Origin: Prorocentrum cordatum | Lineage: Eukaryota > Sar > Dinophyceae > Prorocentrales > Prorocentraceae | DNA: 35,000 bases | NCBI GenBank assembly: GCA_963575745.1 | Contig: CAUYUJ010004763.1 | Span: 22,501-57,500, forward strand | Reading direction: 5' to 3' | Part shown: positions 23,633-34,890 of the stretch, one piece after another | Layout of the letters: each line of letters begins with the position of its first letter | How positions within the stretch are numbered: position 1 is the first letter of the stretch | Notes under the pieces: model-generated | Database searches by the model: none | Seen by the model: the letters and a program-made list of their open reading frames with translations, nothing else | Told to the model about the DNA's origin: nothing | Position numbers and translations under genes: made by a program

Positions 23633-23661
23633 GATCGCCGATCCAAGAAATCCGCGCGGAG
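23633..23661. mobile_element. Lone right end of the foldback family
   Basis: GATCGCCGATCCAAG followed by AAATCCGCGCGGAG matches the right arm of copy 1 and is complementary to the left arm at 23412. It may be the true right end of copy 2 displaced by about 120 bases, or a third solo end. Between them (23550-23612) is another imperfect hairpin with CGTGGCG/CGCCACG ends. Confidence 0.65.
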
Positions 23662-24629
23662 TCTTCCTGTGCTGCGCCTGTACATGGGCGCTGCAGCTGA
23701 GCGACTCGACGCCAGCGTCGCCGTGTGTACAGATTCCACTGCCGAGGCCGGTGTCGGGAGAAACCAATGCGTCACACCAGATTTGTCTGCAGTGTGGGAG
23801 GCATGGGTGTACAGTCAAGACGCTGACATCAGGACCGCTTTGGGTTCGGAAGGGGGCCGTCGTTCTTTCTAGCCCTCCTCGTGCACCCAGGCTCTTGTAG
23901 TGCCAGAGAGACACTCCGTTTCTTGTGCAGCGTTCCTCATTTCAGCAACCAGACTGTACACAGGCCCGGATGGTACCAGGGGAGGCGTGCCAGAGAAGAC
24001 GTTGGCGCCTCAGACGGCGACATCAACCACTCAACCTACCACCCGTTGGGCTCCACCACCACCCTCCCCCTCACCACCCTCCACTTCCCCCTTCCCCCTC
24101 CACGCACATTCACTTCACCAGTGGGAGTGAGTGGGGGAGGGGGCGGAGAGAGGAGTGTTGATTGGGGAGGAGCGGGGCGAGAGGGGAGATGGGTGAGACC
24201 ATGGTGCACGAGGGCTTGCTGTCCCACACGGGGTGTCATTTTGTGGGGCATCTGTTAGATGTCGACAGCGCTCACGTCGCCATTGCATCGTTCTGTGCAG
24301 AGCCCACCAAAGGTTTGAATTTCATACTAATGCCACAAACGTATCGCACCATGATTTGGCCGTGATTTCATCAAGACGCTAGCTCGCGCAGGGGATTCCG
24401 GGCCGCACGACGTGACGGCGTATGCCAGTCATTCTGGTCAACGGTAAACTTGCGTGGTTCAGCGCTGCACAGGATGACGCTTCTGGTCTTTCATGCCACG
24501 ATGTTGCGCTTTCGTCAGCACTGCGACTGATGTTCCTGGTCTGTCAGTCATTGAATCAGTTTGTGCTTCAAGGTAGTCCAGATCACGATGCCCAGTACAG
24601 ATCACCCACGATGCCCAGGTGCCGTAGGT
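23662..24629. other. No gene seen
   Basis: Mixed sequence with a CCACC/CCCTCC-rich patch at about 24030-24110. No conserved domain is visible in any frame. Confidence 0.45.
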
Positions 24630-24745
24630 CTTAGGTGGCCCATCTGACCCGGTGGCCGAGCTGACCCAGCTGGCACAGATGGCCAAGTTGGCCCACTTGC
24701 CCAGGAGACGGCCGAGGTGGCAAGTGCTTCCGCGGTGGCCAGGTT
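24630..24745 (+). repeat. 9-bp degenerate minisatellite, NTGGCCNAG
   Basis: Consecutive 9-mers such as GTGGCCGAG, CTGACCCAG, CTGGCACAG, ATGGCCAAG, TTGGCCCAC and TTGCCCAGG run in register. The period is a multiple of three, so the frame stays open on the minus strand, but the peptide is low-complexity. Confidence 0.65.
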
Positions 24746-25093
24746 GGCCTACAATTGTGTCGTGACATCTACTACTGTCAACGTAACCCAGGTGACCTAG
24801 ATTTCCTAGCTGGCCAAACATGATGTCCTGGCTTGGCCCGTCGTTCCTATCACGTTTGCCTCCAGACCGCTTCCGTTGCCAACCTTTGGATCAAGAGGCT
24901 AGTCGTGCCTCCCACGAGTCTGCCGACGTCGTCGGACCGTCAAGATCGTATTTGCGTTGGTCCGAGCCGAGCGGGGCTGAGCCATGCATGCCGCCACTCA
25001 CGCGACACGTGCCTGGGGCCATGGTGGCGTCGGCGCTGCTACTGGCCTTGGCGCTGAAGGCGACTATCCCCGGCGGCGAGGAGACCTCCCCCT

Positions 25094-25720
25094 GACGACA
25101 TCGCGAAGCTCATCACGCAACATCAGCACATAGGCCACCAGATCCATCGGCTCGACCTCACTGACCTGGCCCCGTTTGCCCGGCGCGACGCCGCCCAGGC
25201 AAACCGTCCAGGCGGACGCTCGCAAGGCGACCGCCTGGCCGCCATCGCGGCGACGAAGGCCACGGATGGCGAGACGGCCGAGTTCACCCCGCTCGATTGG
25301 GGGCCCCGCAATCAACGACGAGTGGCCCGTTCGAGTCTGGCAACTGAAGTTCGAGAAGCTGGCGAGTTGGCGACGCGGAAGGGGAGTAACGCATGGCGGT
25401 CCCCGTCTTCTTCGAGTTCTTCCACATCATGTCGCCCCTCCGCGACCGCGCGGAGACAGCGGGAGGCGCCGGCCGTGTTCGCGACGGACTGCAATGTCTT
25501 CTGCGACGGCGCGGTGCGATCTCAGTCGGCTGGATTCGGCCTCGAGGAAGCATGCGCGGCCATCGAAGCACCGGCCCCGCGCGACGACCTCGACGAGGGC
25601 AAGACTGTGGTCCTGCGGGTCCACTCGCGCGCGCAGGTTGCCGACGGGCTCACCAACGCTAGCTGGCAGGCGTCTGGCGCGATCAAACTGTTTTGGGGGA
25701 AGCAGAAGTGGCGACTGAAT
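25094..25720 (+). pseudogene. Copia-type RNase H remnant, orphaned from its pol
   Basis: One frame carries RRDAAQANRPGGRSQGDRL (the D-A-x2-ANRPDGxSQGG start of Copia RNase H), TPLDWGPRNQRRVARSSLAT followed by EV (the W...RRVARSSL.AEV motif), TDCNVFCDGAVRSQSAGFGL, and VHSRAQVADGLTN then KWRLNRDQ (the WVHS.AQLADGLTK end). The middle piece around WRSPSSSSSSTS looks out of frame, and a short compensating shift is possible. No reverse transcriptase, integrase or gag accompanies it within 1 kb, and no LTR was seen, so it is a fragment. The frame stays open to 25891 without recognisable content. Confidence 0.6.
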
Positions 25721-26427
25721 CGCGACCAACATGAGCGCCCGCAGGCAGGCCGCCCTCGGCAAGGACACGTCCGACGAGACGGGGCCAGGAGACCACGCGG
25801 CAGCGAAAGAGGTCATCGAGCAGCTGCGCCTGCACCAGATCGCTGGAGAGAGCGAGATCGGTCCACCCCCCTCGAGCACAAGAACCCTTAGTGAGCCTCG
25901 AGAGGAGATTGCCAACTACCAGTTCATGATCCAGTAGCTGCGAGACGAGATCGATTCGCACGAGGCAAGCATCCTCGATCTCATCGGTGAGGGCGCTGGA
26001 CACACATCATCTGTTCCCATCGACTATGCGATCGCCGGCACGATATTTCTTTGCTTCGTGACTGAATGTCGTGCAGCAGGAGAGGGTCAGGTATCGCCCC
26101 TCCCTCCTTTCAGTCTGCCGTGCCCATCGCCCATCCCGGCTCGAGGCGTGAGAGGGCCAGATCTCTTCCTCGCGGAGAGAGCGCCTGCAGGCTGCATGCA
26201 GGCCGCGATATTTGGTTCCAGGTGTCTTCTTTCATCACTGAGTGTGAGAATCGTGATTATCATTTCAGATTCAGATTCTTCTTATCCCACACAACGTCTG
26301 AAGGTATCACCAGCGCGATCCCTACTCCGTGATAGATCTCTGTGGGTTCAGAACCCCCCAAGGGACGACCGCTCCTTGGGGGGGGGGCAGGTGCGTTCGA
26401 CCGAGCACCGATGCCGACAGCCCGAAG
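25721..26427. other. No gene seen after the RNase H remnant
   Basis: A 68-codon ORF (25731-25937) overlaps the remnant and has no recognisable domain. The rest is anonymous. Confidence 0.4.
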
Positions 26428-26492
26428 TGGAGGAGGAGGAGGAGGAGGGAGAGGAGGAGGAGGAGGAGGAGGAGGAGGAGGAGGAGGAGGAG
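26428..26492 (+). repeat. (GGA)n tract
   Basis: About 20 GGA triplets with one GGGAGA break. The next 430 bases (26493-26920) show no supported gene; several G runs occur there. Confidence 0.93.
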
Positions 26493-26920
26493 GGTATGTC
26501 CTCCTGCTCTCAGCCCCTCAGCGTGGAGTCCTCTGCTCGCACCGCCCCGGCGGGCCTAGGACTTCCCCGCCCTGTGCGACGCCCTGGGCGTCGTACCGCA
26601 CCCGTCGTTCCAGCGGCCAAACGCCCCTCGGCAGGACCAGGCCTCGTGTTTTGCGCGGGGGGGGGACCGTAGGGCACATCGCGTGTATCATCAGACCCGC
26701 CCCTCTTTTACGTTATCCGGTTATTCTATATGTTGTCGACGTTGCACATCGAGAACACATGTTGCAATCGCGCGAACGAATGACCGCACGGGGGGGGAGC
26801 AACGGGCGACTTCGAGGCAGGGCGCCACCTCGTCCTGCGACGGGGGGGCGGGGGCGGGCCGTCAGGGCGGCGGCTGGGTGTGAGCTCGGCTCGGAAGGTC
26901 AGGGAGGGGTCTGTGAGAGC

Positions 26921-27332
26921 GCGCGAGAGAGAGAGAGAACAACAAAAAGAGAAAGAGAGCAAGAAAGAGGAGAGAGAGAGAGAGAGAGACAAAACAAAAG
27001 AGACAGACAGAGAAGGAGAGAGAAGGGGGAGGGAGAGCGGGAGCGAAAGGGAGAGAGAAAGAGAAAGAGAGAGAGAAAGACAAAATACGAAGGAGATGTA
27101 GTGTGAGAGAGACAGAGAGGGAGAGAGAGAGAGATAAAGAGAGAGAGAGAGAGAGAACAAACAACAACAAAAACAAGCAGAGAAGGCCGAGTGGAGACTT
27201 AGAGATGTCGGAGAGGACGGGGAGGACGGATGAGGCATATAGAGGGAAACGGAGAGCATACGGAGAAGGCACAATATTAGAGAGGGGGAAAGAGAAAGAA
27301 GAGAGAGGGAGAGAGAGAGAGTTCTGGCGAAC
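26921..27332 (+). repeat. (GA)n-rich polypurine region
   Basis: Long GAGAGA runs with AAAGA and ACAAAC interruptions over about 410 bases. It yields Arg/Glu alternating peptides on plus and Leu/Ser on minus. Confidence 0.93.
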
Positions 27333-27656
27333 GCGAGAGCGAGAGACATGATGTCCTGACGCATCTGTCCGACATATGAGGGCCTTGCCGTTCGCCGCCC
27401 ACTCATTGCAGTTTTCAAGCGAGGGACCGAGTCTCCCAGGCTTGCTGGCACTGCGGGCCGTGCCGAGCCCGGGCCGGGTGCTACACGGAAACAGGTGCAG
27501 GATGAGGGACCGGGTGGAGGCTGCGTGCGGGATGATAGCAGCCGTAGGAGCCAGCTGGTTTTTGGTCTCGTCTTTGGCGTGGGCGTTCTGATGATGACGG
27601 GGGCGAATCCGAGGAGGGCGAGAAGGACGAAGGGAAAGGAAGGGATATAAGGAATC
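27333..27656. other. No gene seen between two polypurine tracts
   Basis: Unremarkable mixed sequence without conserved coding motifs. Confidence 0.4.
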
Positions 27657-28045
27657 CTTGAGGAGGGCCAGGAGGAGGAGGAGGAGGAGGAGGAGGAAGA
27701 GGGGGAGGAGGAGGAGGAGGAGGAGGAGGAGGAGGAGGAGGAGGAGGAGGAAAAAGGAGGAGGAGGAGGATGAAAAGGAGGAGGAGGAGGAGGAACTGGA
27801 GGAGGACGAGGAGGAGGAGGAGAAGGATGAGGAGGAGGAGAAGATGACGACCCGGAAAAGGTGGAGGAGGACGAGGAAGTGGAGGATGAGGAAAAAGGAG
27901 GAGGAGAAGGAGGAGGAGGAAGAAAAGGCAAATGACGATGGGGGGAGGAGAAGGAGACGGCGGAGGAGGCAGAAACAATAGGAGGAACAGGAGGAAGGAA
28001 ATAGAGGAGGAGGAGGAGAAAGAGGAGGAGGAGGAGGAAGAGGAG

Positions 28046-28077
<32 letters not shown>

Positions 28078-28112
28078 GGAGCAGGAGGAGGAGGGGCAGG
28101 GGGAGCAGGAGG
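27657..28112 (+). repeat. (GGA)n polypurine tract
   Basis: About 450 bases of GGA/GAA triplets with occasional ATGA and ACGA. Almost no pyrimidines on this strand. Confidence 0.95.
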
Positions 28113-28635
28113 AACAGTGAGAGTAACGTGAGGGGAATGAGAAGTTTGGACGGCCTCCGCCAGGCCAGTGGGAGCGTGGTGACGGCGGTGAACACCGAAC
28201 CACTCCCCGCGCCCATGCTGCTGGCGAGGTCGGCGCCTCCCCTCATCCTCATATGTTCCCTCGTACGCTCCGTGTTCCCTCCGCTCTTCCTCCTCCTCCC
28301 TCCTCCCCCATCAGCTGCTGTCCCAATCCGAGGCTCAGGGTGCCGATGCCAGGTATCGGCGGCTTCGCGCAGACAGCGGCCACGCGCGCCGCCCGCGGCC
28401 GCGCGCGATCGGCGCCAGGCGCCCGCCGCGCCGCGCCAGCTGCGGCTCCTGCCGACAGCCGCCGCGGCGCCAGGCGGCCGCGCCGCCGCCTGCCCCGCCT
28501 GCCGGGCGGGGCTCGCGCGCGCGAGTGCACGCACCGTGCTCGGGGTAGCCGCCGCTGCACGGAGGCTGCAGGAGCTGCCGGCCGAGATGCAGGGCGCTGC
28601 CGGAGGCTGCCGAGTGCCCGGGGAAGGCGGCGGCG

Positions 28636-29800
28636 GTGGCAAGAGCGGCCCCGGGGGCGGCAACGGCCTGCGTGGCGCCGGCAGCAGCAGCGGCAAGGGG
28701 CAAGGGAGGCCCGCTGCCGTGGCAGATACAGCCACCCAGCCCCCCTCCGCCGCCGCCGTGCTGGTGGTGCCCGCAGTGTGGCATGGCCAACCCGTCCAAC
28801 GCGATGCTGTGCGGCACGCGCATGCCGATGCCAGCAGGACCAAGCCACTGCAACCGGGGTATTAGTAAACGGGGTGGTAGCTAAGGGGCTTCTTCAATTT
28901 TTCAAAAGCACAATTGAAAATGCACCCTTAGCTACCACCCCGTTTACAAATACCCCTTTAGCAGGGGCTGGGGCAGGAGGACATGACGTCCCTCAGTCAG
29001 GCATGCCGCTACAACATGACGACGCTGGTCAACACAGGTCGCAGGGACGAGACAGGTCGCAGTCCAGCGCGCGATGTCACAGGTCGCAGTCGAGAGTAAG
29101 ATTTGATGAGCTTCCTTAGCGCGGAGATGATGGGCCAGAAAGGGCATGACGCACCAGGCCAGCGTGGCATCTTGCCAGCCTTGCCTCGTGCTCACCCGTC
29201 GCCAAGACCCCGGTTTGACCCACGTGGGCTCCCAGCCCTCCGCAGATCATTGCGACAGATTGCAGCAGCGACGGGCACCAGACAGCAGGCCGCCAGGGAG
29301 TTCGGCATCACCCAGGAGCAGCCCACCGCCAAGGAGGAGGAGAAACACGCGGCCCTGTTGTATATGATCACGACAGCTCGCAGTCCAGGTGACAGCTGCG
29401 ACCGCCAACGCGCATCTGTCCAGAAAGCCGAGGCCAAGCTCGAGCGCGCGATCGACGTCGATAACAAGTCACGCGAGGCGTTCGATGAGGCCGAGACCAA
29501 GCATGCTCAGCTTGAAGCTGAGGTTGCCAGGGCCAAGGCACTGTTGAAACCGCTCGAGGAGATCGCCCCCGCGACTAAGGAGGCTCCGCGGAGGACGACG
29601 AGCAGGCGGGGGCGCCTGTGGCCGCCACCCCGCTTGACGCGGCGACCTTTGCGGCCGTGGTCGCGGAGCTGCAGGCTGGCCAACATGCCGCGGCCGCGCA
29701 GAGCTCGCGACCGTTTCAAGCGGAGGCGGCGGTCGCTGCCGCGCCCGCTGCGGCCCGAGGCCACGCGGCGGCTGCGCCCGAGGCGGCTGCGGCGGCCGAC
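28636..29800 (+). pseudogene. Broken retroelement ORF1-like gene: zinc ribbon plus coiled coil
   Basis: Frame pieces in order: a Pro run then CWWCPQCGMANPSNAMLCGT (28756-28815), a RanBP2/zinc-ribbon-like W-x-C-x2-C-x3-N-x6-C motif whose last Cys is Arg; then a hairpin element at 28856; then, in another frame, TAKEEEKHAALLYM, VQKAEAKLERAIDVDN and KHAQLEAEVARAKALLKPLE (about 29316-29570), a coiled coil. In a third frame SAEDDEQAGAPVAATPLDAA and VVAELQAGQ (from about 29585) continue into an Ala-rich tail. Zinc ribbon plus coiled coil recalls ORF1-like proteins I associate with dinoflagellate retroelements (memory). At least two frame changes and the insertion make it a pseudogene, unless introns are present. 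Confidence 0.45.
28856..28956. mobile_element. Hairpin MITE, 101 bp, with near-perfect 32-bp arms
   Basis: The left arm GGGGTATTAGTAAACGGGGT followed by GGTAGCTAAGGG and the right arm CCCTTAGCTACCACCCCGTT followed by TACAAATACCCC are complementary with one mismatch in 32. The loop is AT-rich (TTCAATTTTTCAAAAGCAC). No clear target duplication is visible. It lies just after the zinc ribbon of the broken ORF1-like gene. Confidence 0.85.
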
Positions 29801-30258
29801 GTCCCGCGCGCCGCTCCGCCGCCGCTGGCTGCGCCGCCCGACGCCGGCGCCGATCCGCCCACTCCTGGCTGCCGCGGCCTGGGGCCCGCGCAAAGTGCGA
29901 GGCGCGGCGCCCGCCCGCCGACGCGGCGCAGCTGGCGCCAGCCAGCAGGGGACCAGAATACCCGCGTGCGCACGCCGCTGAAGCTCGAGCTGCTGCAGCG
30001 CGCGAGCGCCGCGGACGAGCCGCCACTGCGCGCGCGTAGCGACCAGCTAGACAACAAAGGCTGCAGGCTGCGATGCAGAGACAGCAGGAGGCGGCGTCGC
30101 ACCGCGGCCGAGGCGCCGTCGCCCCTCCCGGGCCAGCGGACCGTCCCCGAGCGCCGCCGACACATGGTCGGGCATGCCCAGAGGCGGCGGCCGGCGCGCA
30201 GTCTTCGACTGGGCGCGGGCGCCCGAGCATCCCAGAGCCCGCGCCGATGGAAATGCCG

Positions 30259-30593
<335 letters not shown>

Positions 30594-30879
30594 ATGCCGT
30601 CGCAGTGGCGACTGCGCAGTCGAGGCGAGCTGCCGAGCGGGAGGCGACGCTGAGCGAGCTGAGCGCGCCGTCTGCCCTGTCCCCATCAGGGCGTTCAGCG
30701 GGTGGCATCCGCCCGCGCTGCCCGTTCCCCGACTGAAAAGGCCCCATTCGTCGCATTTAAAAATTCTTGGGGTCGCAGCTCTTCGCTTGCCCGACTCTTC
30801 CCTGGGCCCCCCAATTTGCCCCGGTCTTGTCTCGTGGGGCCTCACCTCCACGGAGGCGCCCAGCGTTTTCGAGACGCAT

Positions 30880-31706
30880 GGAGGCCCCCCCCGCGCCCCC
30901 CGACGCGGGAGCTGAGCGGTTGGAAATCTACGCGGGCGGATCTGGGGTCGCAGGGCATGGGCGGGGTTCGCGGACCCGCCGGCAGCGTGGACGCGCCTGG
31001 GTGGTTCATCTCGACGAAGAATCGCGCCGTCGAGGGCCAGGCCGACCTAGGCAGGGACAAGACGAAGAAGGAAGGGGCAACGCCAAGGGCAAGGACAGGG
31101 GAGAGGGGCAGCTCGTCAATCGCATGGCGCGCCTCGTGCTCAGCAACGCCCGCGAGGTCGCGGACCTCTCGGCGGTGGTCTACGCCCGTTTCAGCGCCCT
31201 CGCGGCCGCGGGCGCAGCGGTGGCCGCGGTCGCGGGCGGCAAGGCATGCGAGGAGGTGTCCAAGCAGATGATGGCCGAGGCGGTCGAGTGGACGTCTCGA
31301 GGCCCACCCTTCCTGCACATCGTCATGGCGCCGCGCGCGTGCGTAGCCGACAAGGAGACGAAGGTGAATGACGCGCATCCCCGCGACCAGGAGCAGGATA
31401 TGATATCGCAGCAGATGCGGCCCTTAGTCGAGGATCGCTTGAAATATGCTTCTCTCGGGGATCATGGAGCTCCGGTGGCGTACTTTCTGGCGAAGATGCA
31501 GCGGAAGCAGGGAGGGGGGGGGGGGCTGGCGCGCCACCGTCCTTCTCAAGCTCGAGAACATTCATCCGCTGGGCAGCGCGATCGCCCCATCGATTCTCAA
31601 GACGATCGAGATCGAGGGAGGCAAGAGGCTGGTCGGCGCAGCCCCGCGGGGGCCCTTGGAACGCGAGATCTCACGGATGCTCGACGGCTGTAGGCAGAGG
31701 CTTTGA
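30880..31706 (+). pseudogene. Broken gag/ORF1-like retroelement gene
   Basis: The first frame holds KGKDRGEGQLVNRMARLVLS, NAREVADLSAVVYARF and a TSRGPPFLHIVMAP segment, up to about 31510. A run of 13 G (about 31513-31525) follows. The reading then continues in another frame with WRATVLLKLENIHPLGSAIA, PSILKTIEIEGGKRLVGAAP and RGPLEREISRMLDG, ending TGA at 31704. I associate the RLVL.N.REVA, GPP.LH and AP.G.LERE blocks with one multicopy dinoflagellate family (memory, no search). The frame change at the G run may be a true mutation or a sequencing error. The start is uncertain. Confidence 0.5.
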
Positions 31707-34664
31707 GAGGCCGCAGCAGGCTTGCGGAGCTGATCGCCAGCGGTCGCTTAGACCAAAGTGTTGTTGACAGAACGCTCAGCAACCGAGCGCAGACTTAGAA
31801 CGACCCTGCTCTGCCCGTGCAGCCTGAGGAGGGATTGCCGTCACGCGCGCGCCACAGGGGCCAGGGCAGGGGCAGGGGCAGGAAGGGGCGGGGCGGGCGG
31901 GGCGACGTGGGCGGCGCGGGAGGTGGGGAGGGAGCTTAACCTTCAGAAGACCTGTGCCGATAATGCTGGCCCCTATATGGGGTCTGCTGCCTCTCTGGAT
32001 CACTGGCCAGGCGAGCGCCGCCGTGCGCGGTGAGCAACTGGCCTCATCTCACGATGCGTTGGTTGCGTAGCTAACCTTCCCAGAATCCCGTGCAATTCTG
32101 ACGCGAATCCTGGTGGGACATTTTTTTTTAGCGCGGTGGATTCCATGGGTTTGGAGTCTTGAGTCTTGGGGGGGAGGACGAGAGAAGGAAGAGCACCACC
32201 GTTATAATTGACTGTTTGTGATAATGTGTGCTGAGTGTGCTGCCCTTATATATAGATGTAAGTTAGTATGTATGTATGTCTATTCGTATGCACAAATATG
32301 CGTATGGTGTTGTATGGTTGCTGACTATCTAGTCATAGTCAGTCTATCTATGTATAGTAATTCTCGTTTGTGGACATACGCGTATAGTCATGCAGTCGTG
32401 GACATATACGCCATGATATCGTTATGCTATCCTTACTTGCGTAATATATGTATATATATACTCATGATATTAAACATACGCCTGTTGCTCAGGGGTGGTA
32501 TCCTTCAATCTTGCTCTCTACCACATTACGTGCACACTCTGGTCGTGTTTGTGTGCTGTGTCATTTTGACCGTGGTCGGAGGGACCTGTGTATACTCAGC
32601 CGCAGCCAAAACATTGAAACCCCGGGAACGTTCAAACGCTGGGAGTTCCCTGGGAGTTCTGGACCCGGAATGCAGAGCCCGGGAGCTGAGCCTGACCCGC
32701 CCGGGAACCGGGAACCCGGGCCCCGGGAATTTAGCGCCCCACCAGAGTCGGCGCCGCACTTCCGTCGACCCTTCGGAGGTCGACAGACCTCTTACCCTGA
32801 CATGTCGATTCGCGAATCGGCCGCTTTCAGTTCGCGAGAGGGCGTCACGGCCGTCATTTTTTTGCGGGTCCAGATCCGTCGATTTCGGTCCTAGGCCGTT
32901 TTCATTACAGGGTTGTTTGCTAAAGGGAGGTTTATCCACCGCCGAGCCCCCCGCGATCTCCGCTAGGACCTTTTCAGTGTATCGCCACGAAGCCATCGGC
33001 GGTCTCGCTGGGGGTCCTGTTTCAATCTTTTCTCCCCCAGAATTAAATTCAGAATGTGTTTGTTTGTCTTGTGTTTCCATGTGCAGGTGCTGGCATGTGC
33101 ATGGTTGCCCTTTCTCTTGCTTCGCGGCGGTGGCTGTTCTGGACAGCCCCGCCGTGTTCCGCCGTGCTGGCCGCGCACCTTCGATGTCGTCTGCGCGGCC
33201 CGCGCGTTTTGGTGTGGGCATAGGTCTTGGCCAAGCAGACGCGCGTGCGCGTTGGGGGCACAACAACCATCATTACCACTCATCCTCCCCTACCCTTTCC
33301 CTCCTAATTTTGCTGTTCGTCCTTCTCGACATCCTTGCCACATCCTCCTCGCCCGCCGTTCCTTCCTCTTCCTCTCCTCTACTGCGCCTCGTTTCTGTTT
33401 TCTCCCCCGTTGACGGCGTGGGGGTTTGCTCGAGGACTTCGGGGCGGGGCGGGGCCGCGAACCCGAATCGGCGTTCTGGGCGGCCGCGAGCGGTTTCCCC
33501 TTGCCCACTGCACTTGTCACCGAGCTCAAATGTCCGGCTTATGCGTGACATGGCAAGTGTACATTTGCGTTTTGGCTTGTGCTTGGCCCACGTTTTCACC
33601 TTGAGCTGAAAAAGTTCTGATCGCTAGTTTGGACACTCTCCGAAGCTCAGACGGAGTCTGTCGGGAGCGATATCGAGGGAGACAACGCCAGGGACTCGCG
33701 CGCACTTGTGACGCACACGAGCACGCAATGATACCGAGAACGCGGTATGGATGAATTCGGTATGGAGGGGGTGGCGGGGGGGCCGCCGCGTGACACAATT
33801 TAGGATGGCGTGATGACTCTTCCAACGCAAATATCATTGTGTCCCCACTAAAGCAGGTCAGTGTTGATCGACCAGCCGAACCTACGCGTGGCAAAGCACC
33901 TCCTCCCGACCTCGTTGCACTTGGACACGCTCAGGTTCATCCGAGATCCGCCGAACCTGTCACGCGTGCGTGCCCGCTTGGCCTCTCTCGCTTTTCTGTC
34001 TCCTTTCCTATGCCGCATTCGCTTGACGTGTGTCCCACGCCATGGTTTGACCGCGTCTTGGCTCCAAGTCGCTGAAGACAAACAACTTGCCCACTTGCTC
34101 GCATGGGCGCGCTGCACCGGTCGCTGGCCACCTCGGATAGGATTTGCCCACGGTTCTTCCGGTTCCGGAATCGCCAATCTTGACCGGGGCGGTTCGTGGG
34201 GGCAGCGTGTCATCAGGCTGGCGTTTGTTCGGGCAGTGCGCATGGAAAACAAAAGGATGAGCATCTGAGCGGATGCGGATGCGCGGGCAATCGAGGTGGC
34301 AGGGTGTGGATTGATTCGGGGGGTGTTGCGCTCTGGCTGTGTAGGCGTATCCAATGTTGTTGCGAGGCACCCCGTAGTTGCAGGACGCGTGGTATGCTTC
34401 CCAACGTGGCTGTCAGTGGTTCTTCCTCAGATCCCCGTTTCACCAACTATGCGGCACTTGCTTCACTTGCGGGTTTCGTGCTGTGTTGGTGCCGTTGGCG
34501 CTTCAGAACACTCGCGACTAGCGAAGATAATACGCCGTTTCTTTTCCAACTCAACGTGCCAATGCGTCGCGTTTGCTCGCTTCGATGTCCCCATCCTCCC
34601 CAGCGCGTCTAGGTTCAGCGGCTGCATGCTGAACGCTGGCGATCTAGGCATGCGCTGGCGAGCA
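31707..34664. other. No supportable gene; AT-rich and G-rich anonymous sequence
   Basis: A 463-codon open frame (32218-33609) begins in AT-rich TATGTATG sequence and has no domain, repeat structure or coding bias I trust. Around 32620-32740 short CCCGGGAA repeats occur. A run of T (eight) lies near 32121. No RNA gene or conserved motif was recognised. Confidence 0.45.
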
Positions 34665-34668
34665 GGGA

Positions 34669-34890
34669 GAGAGAGAGAGAGAGAGAGAGAGAAAAGAGAG
34701 AGAGAGAGAGGAGTACACACATAGACAGAGAGAGAGAGAGAGAAATAGCCAAAGAGAGAGAGAGAGAGAGATGTTCGGTATGCGTGTGGGAAAGAGGGGG
34801 AGAGAGGGAGATCAGTTTATACAGGGAGGGAGAGAGAGGGAAAGAGAGAGAGAGAGAGAGAGACAGAGCGAGAGAGAGAGAGAGAGAGCA
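34669..34890 (+). repeat. (GA)n microsatellite block
   Basis: Several GAGAGA runs separated by short unique spacers (TACACACATAGACAG, TGTTCGGTATGCGTG). The last 110 bases of the window after it show nothing I can name. Confidence 0.93.

Noticed and set aside
26726-28843. 705-codon minus-strand ORF
   Set aside because: It reads the complement of the GA and GGA tracts as Ser/Leu/Pro runs; open by composition only.
32218-33609. 463-codon plus-strand ORF
   Set aside because: Begins in AT-rich simple sequence, and composition changes abruptly along it with no domain, membrane pattern or leader relict; likely chance.
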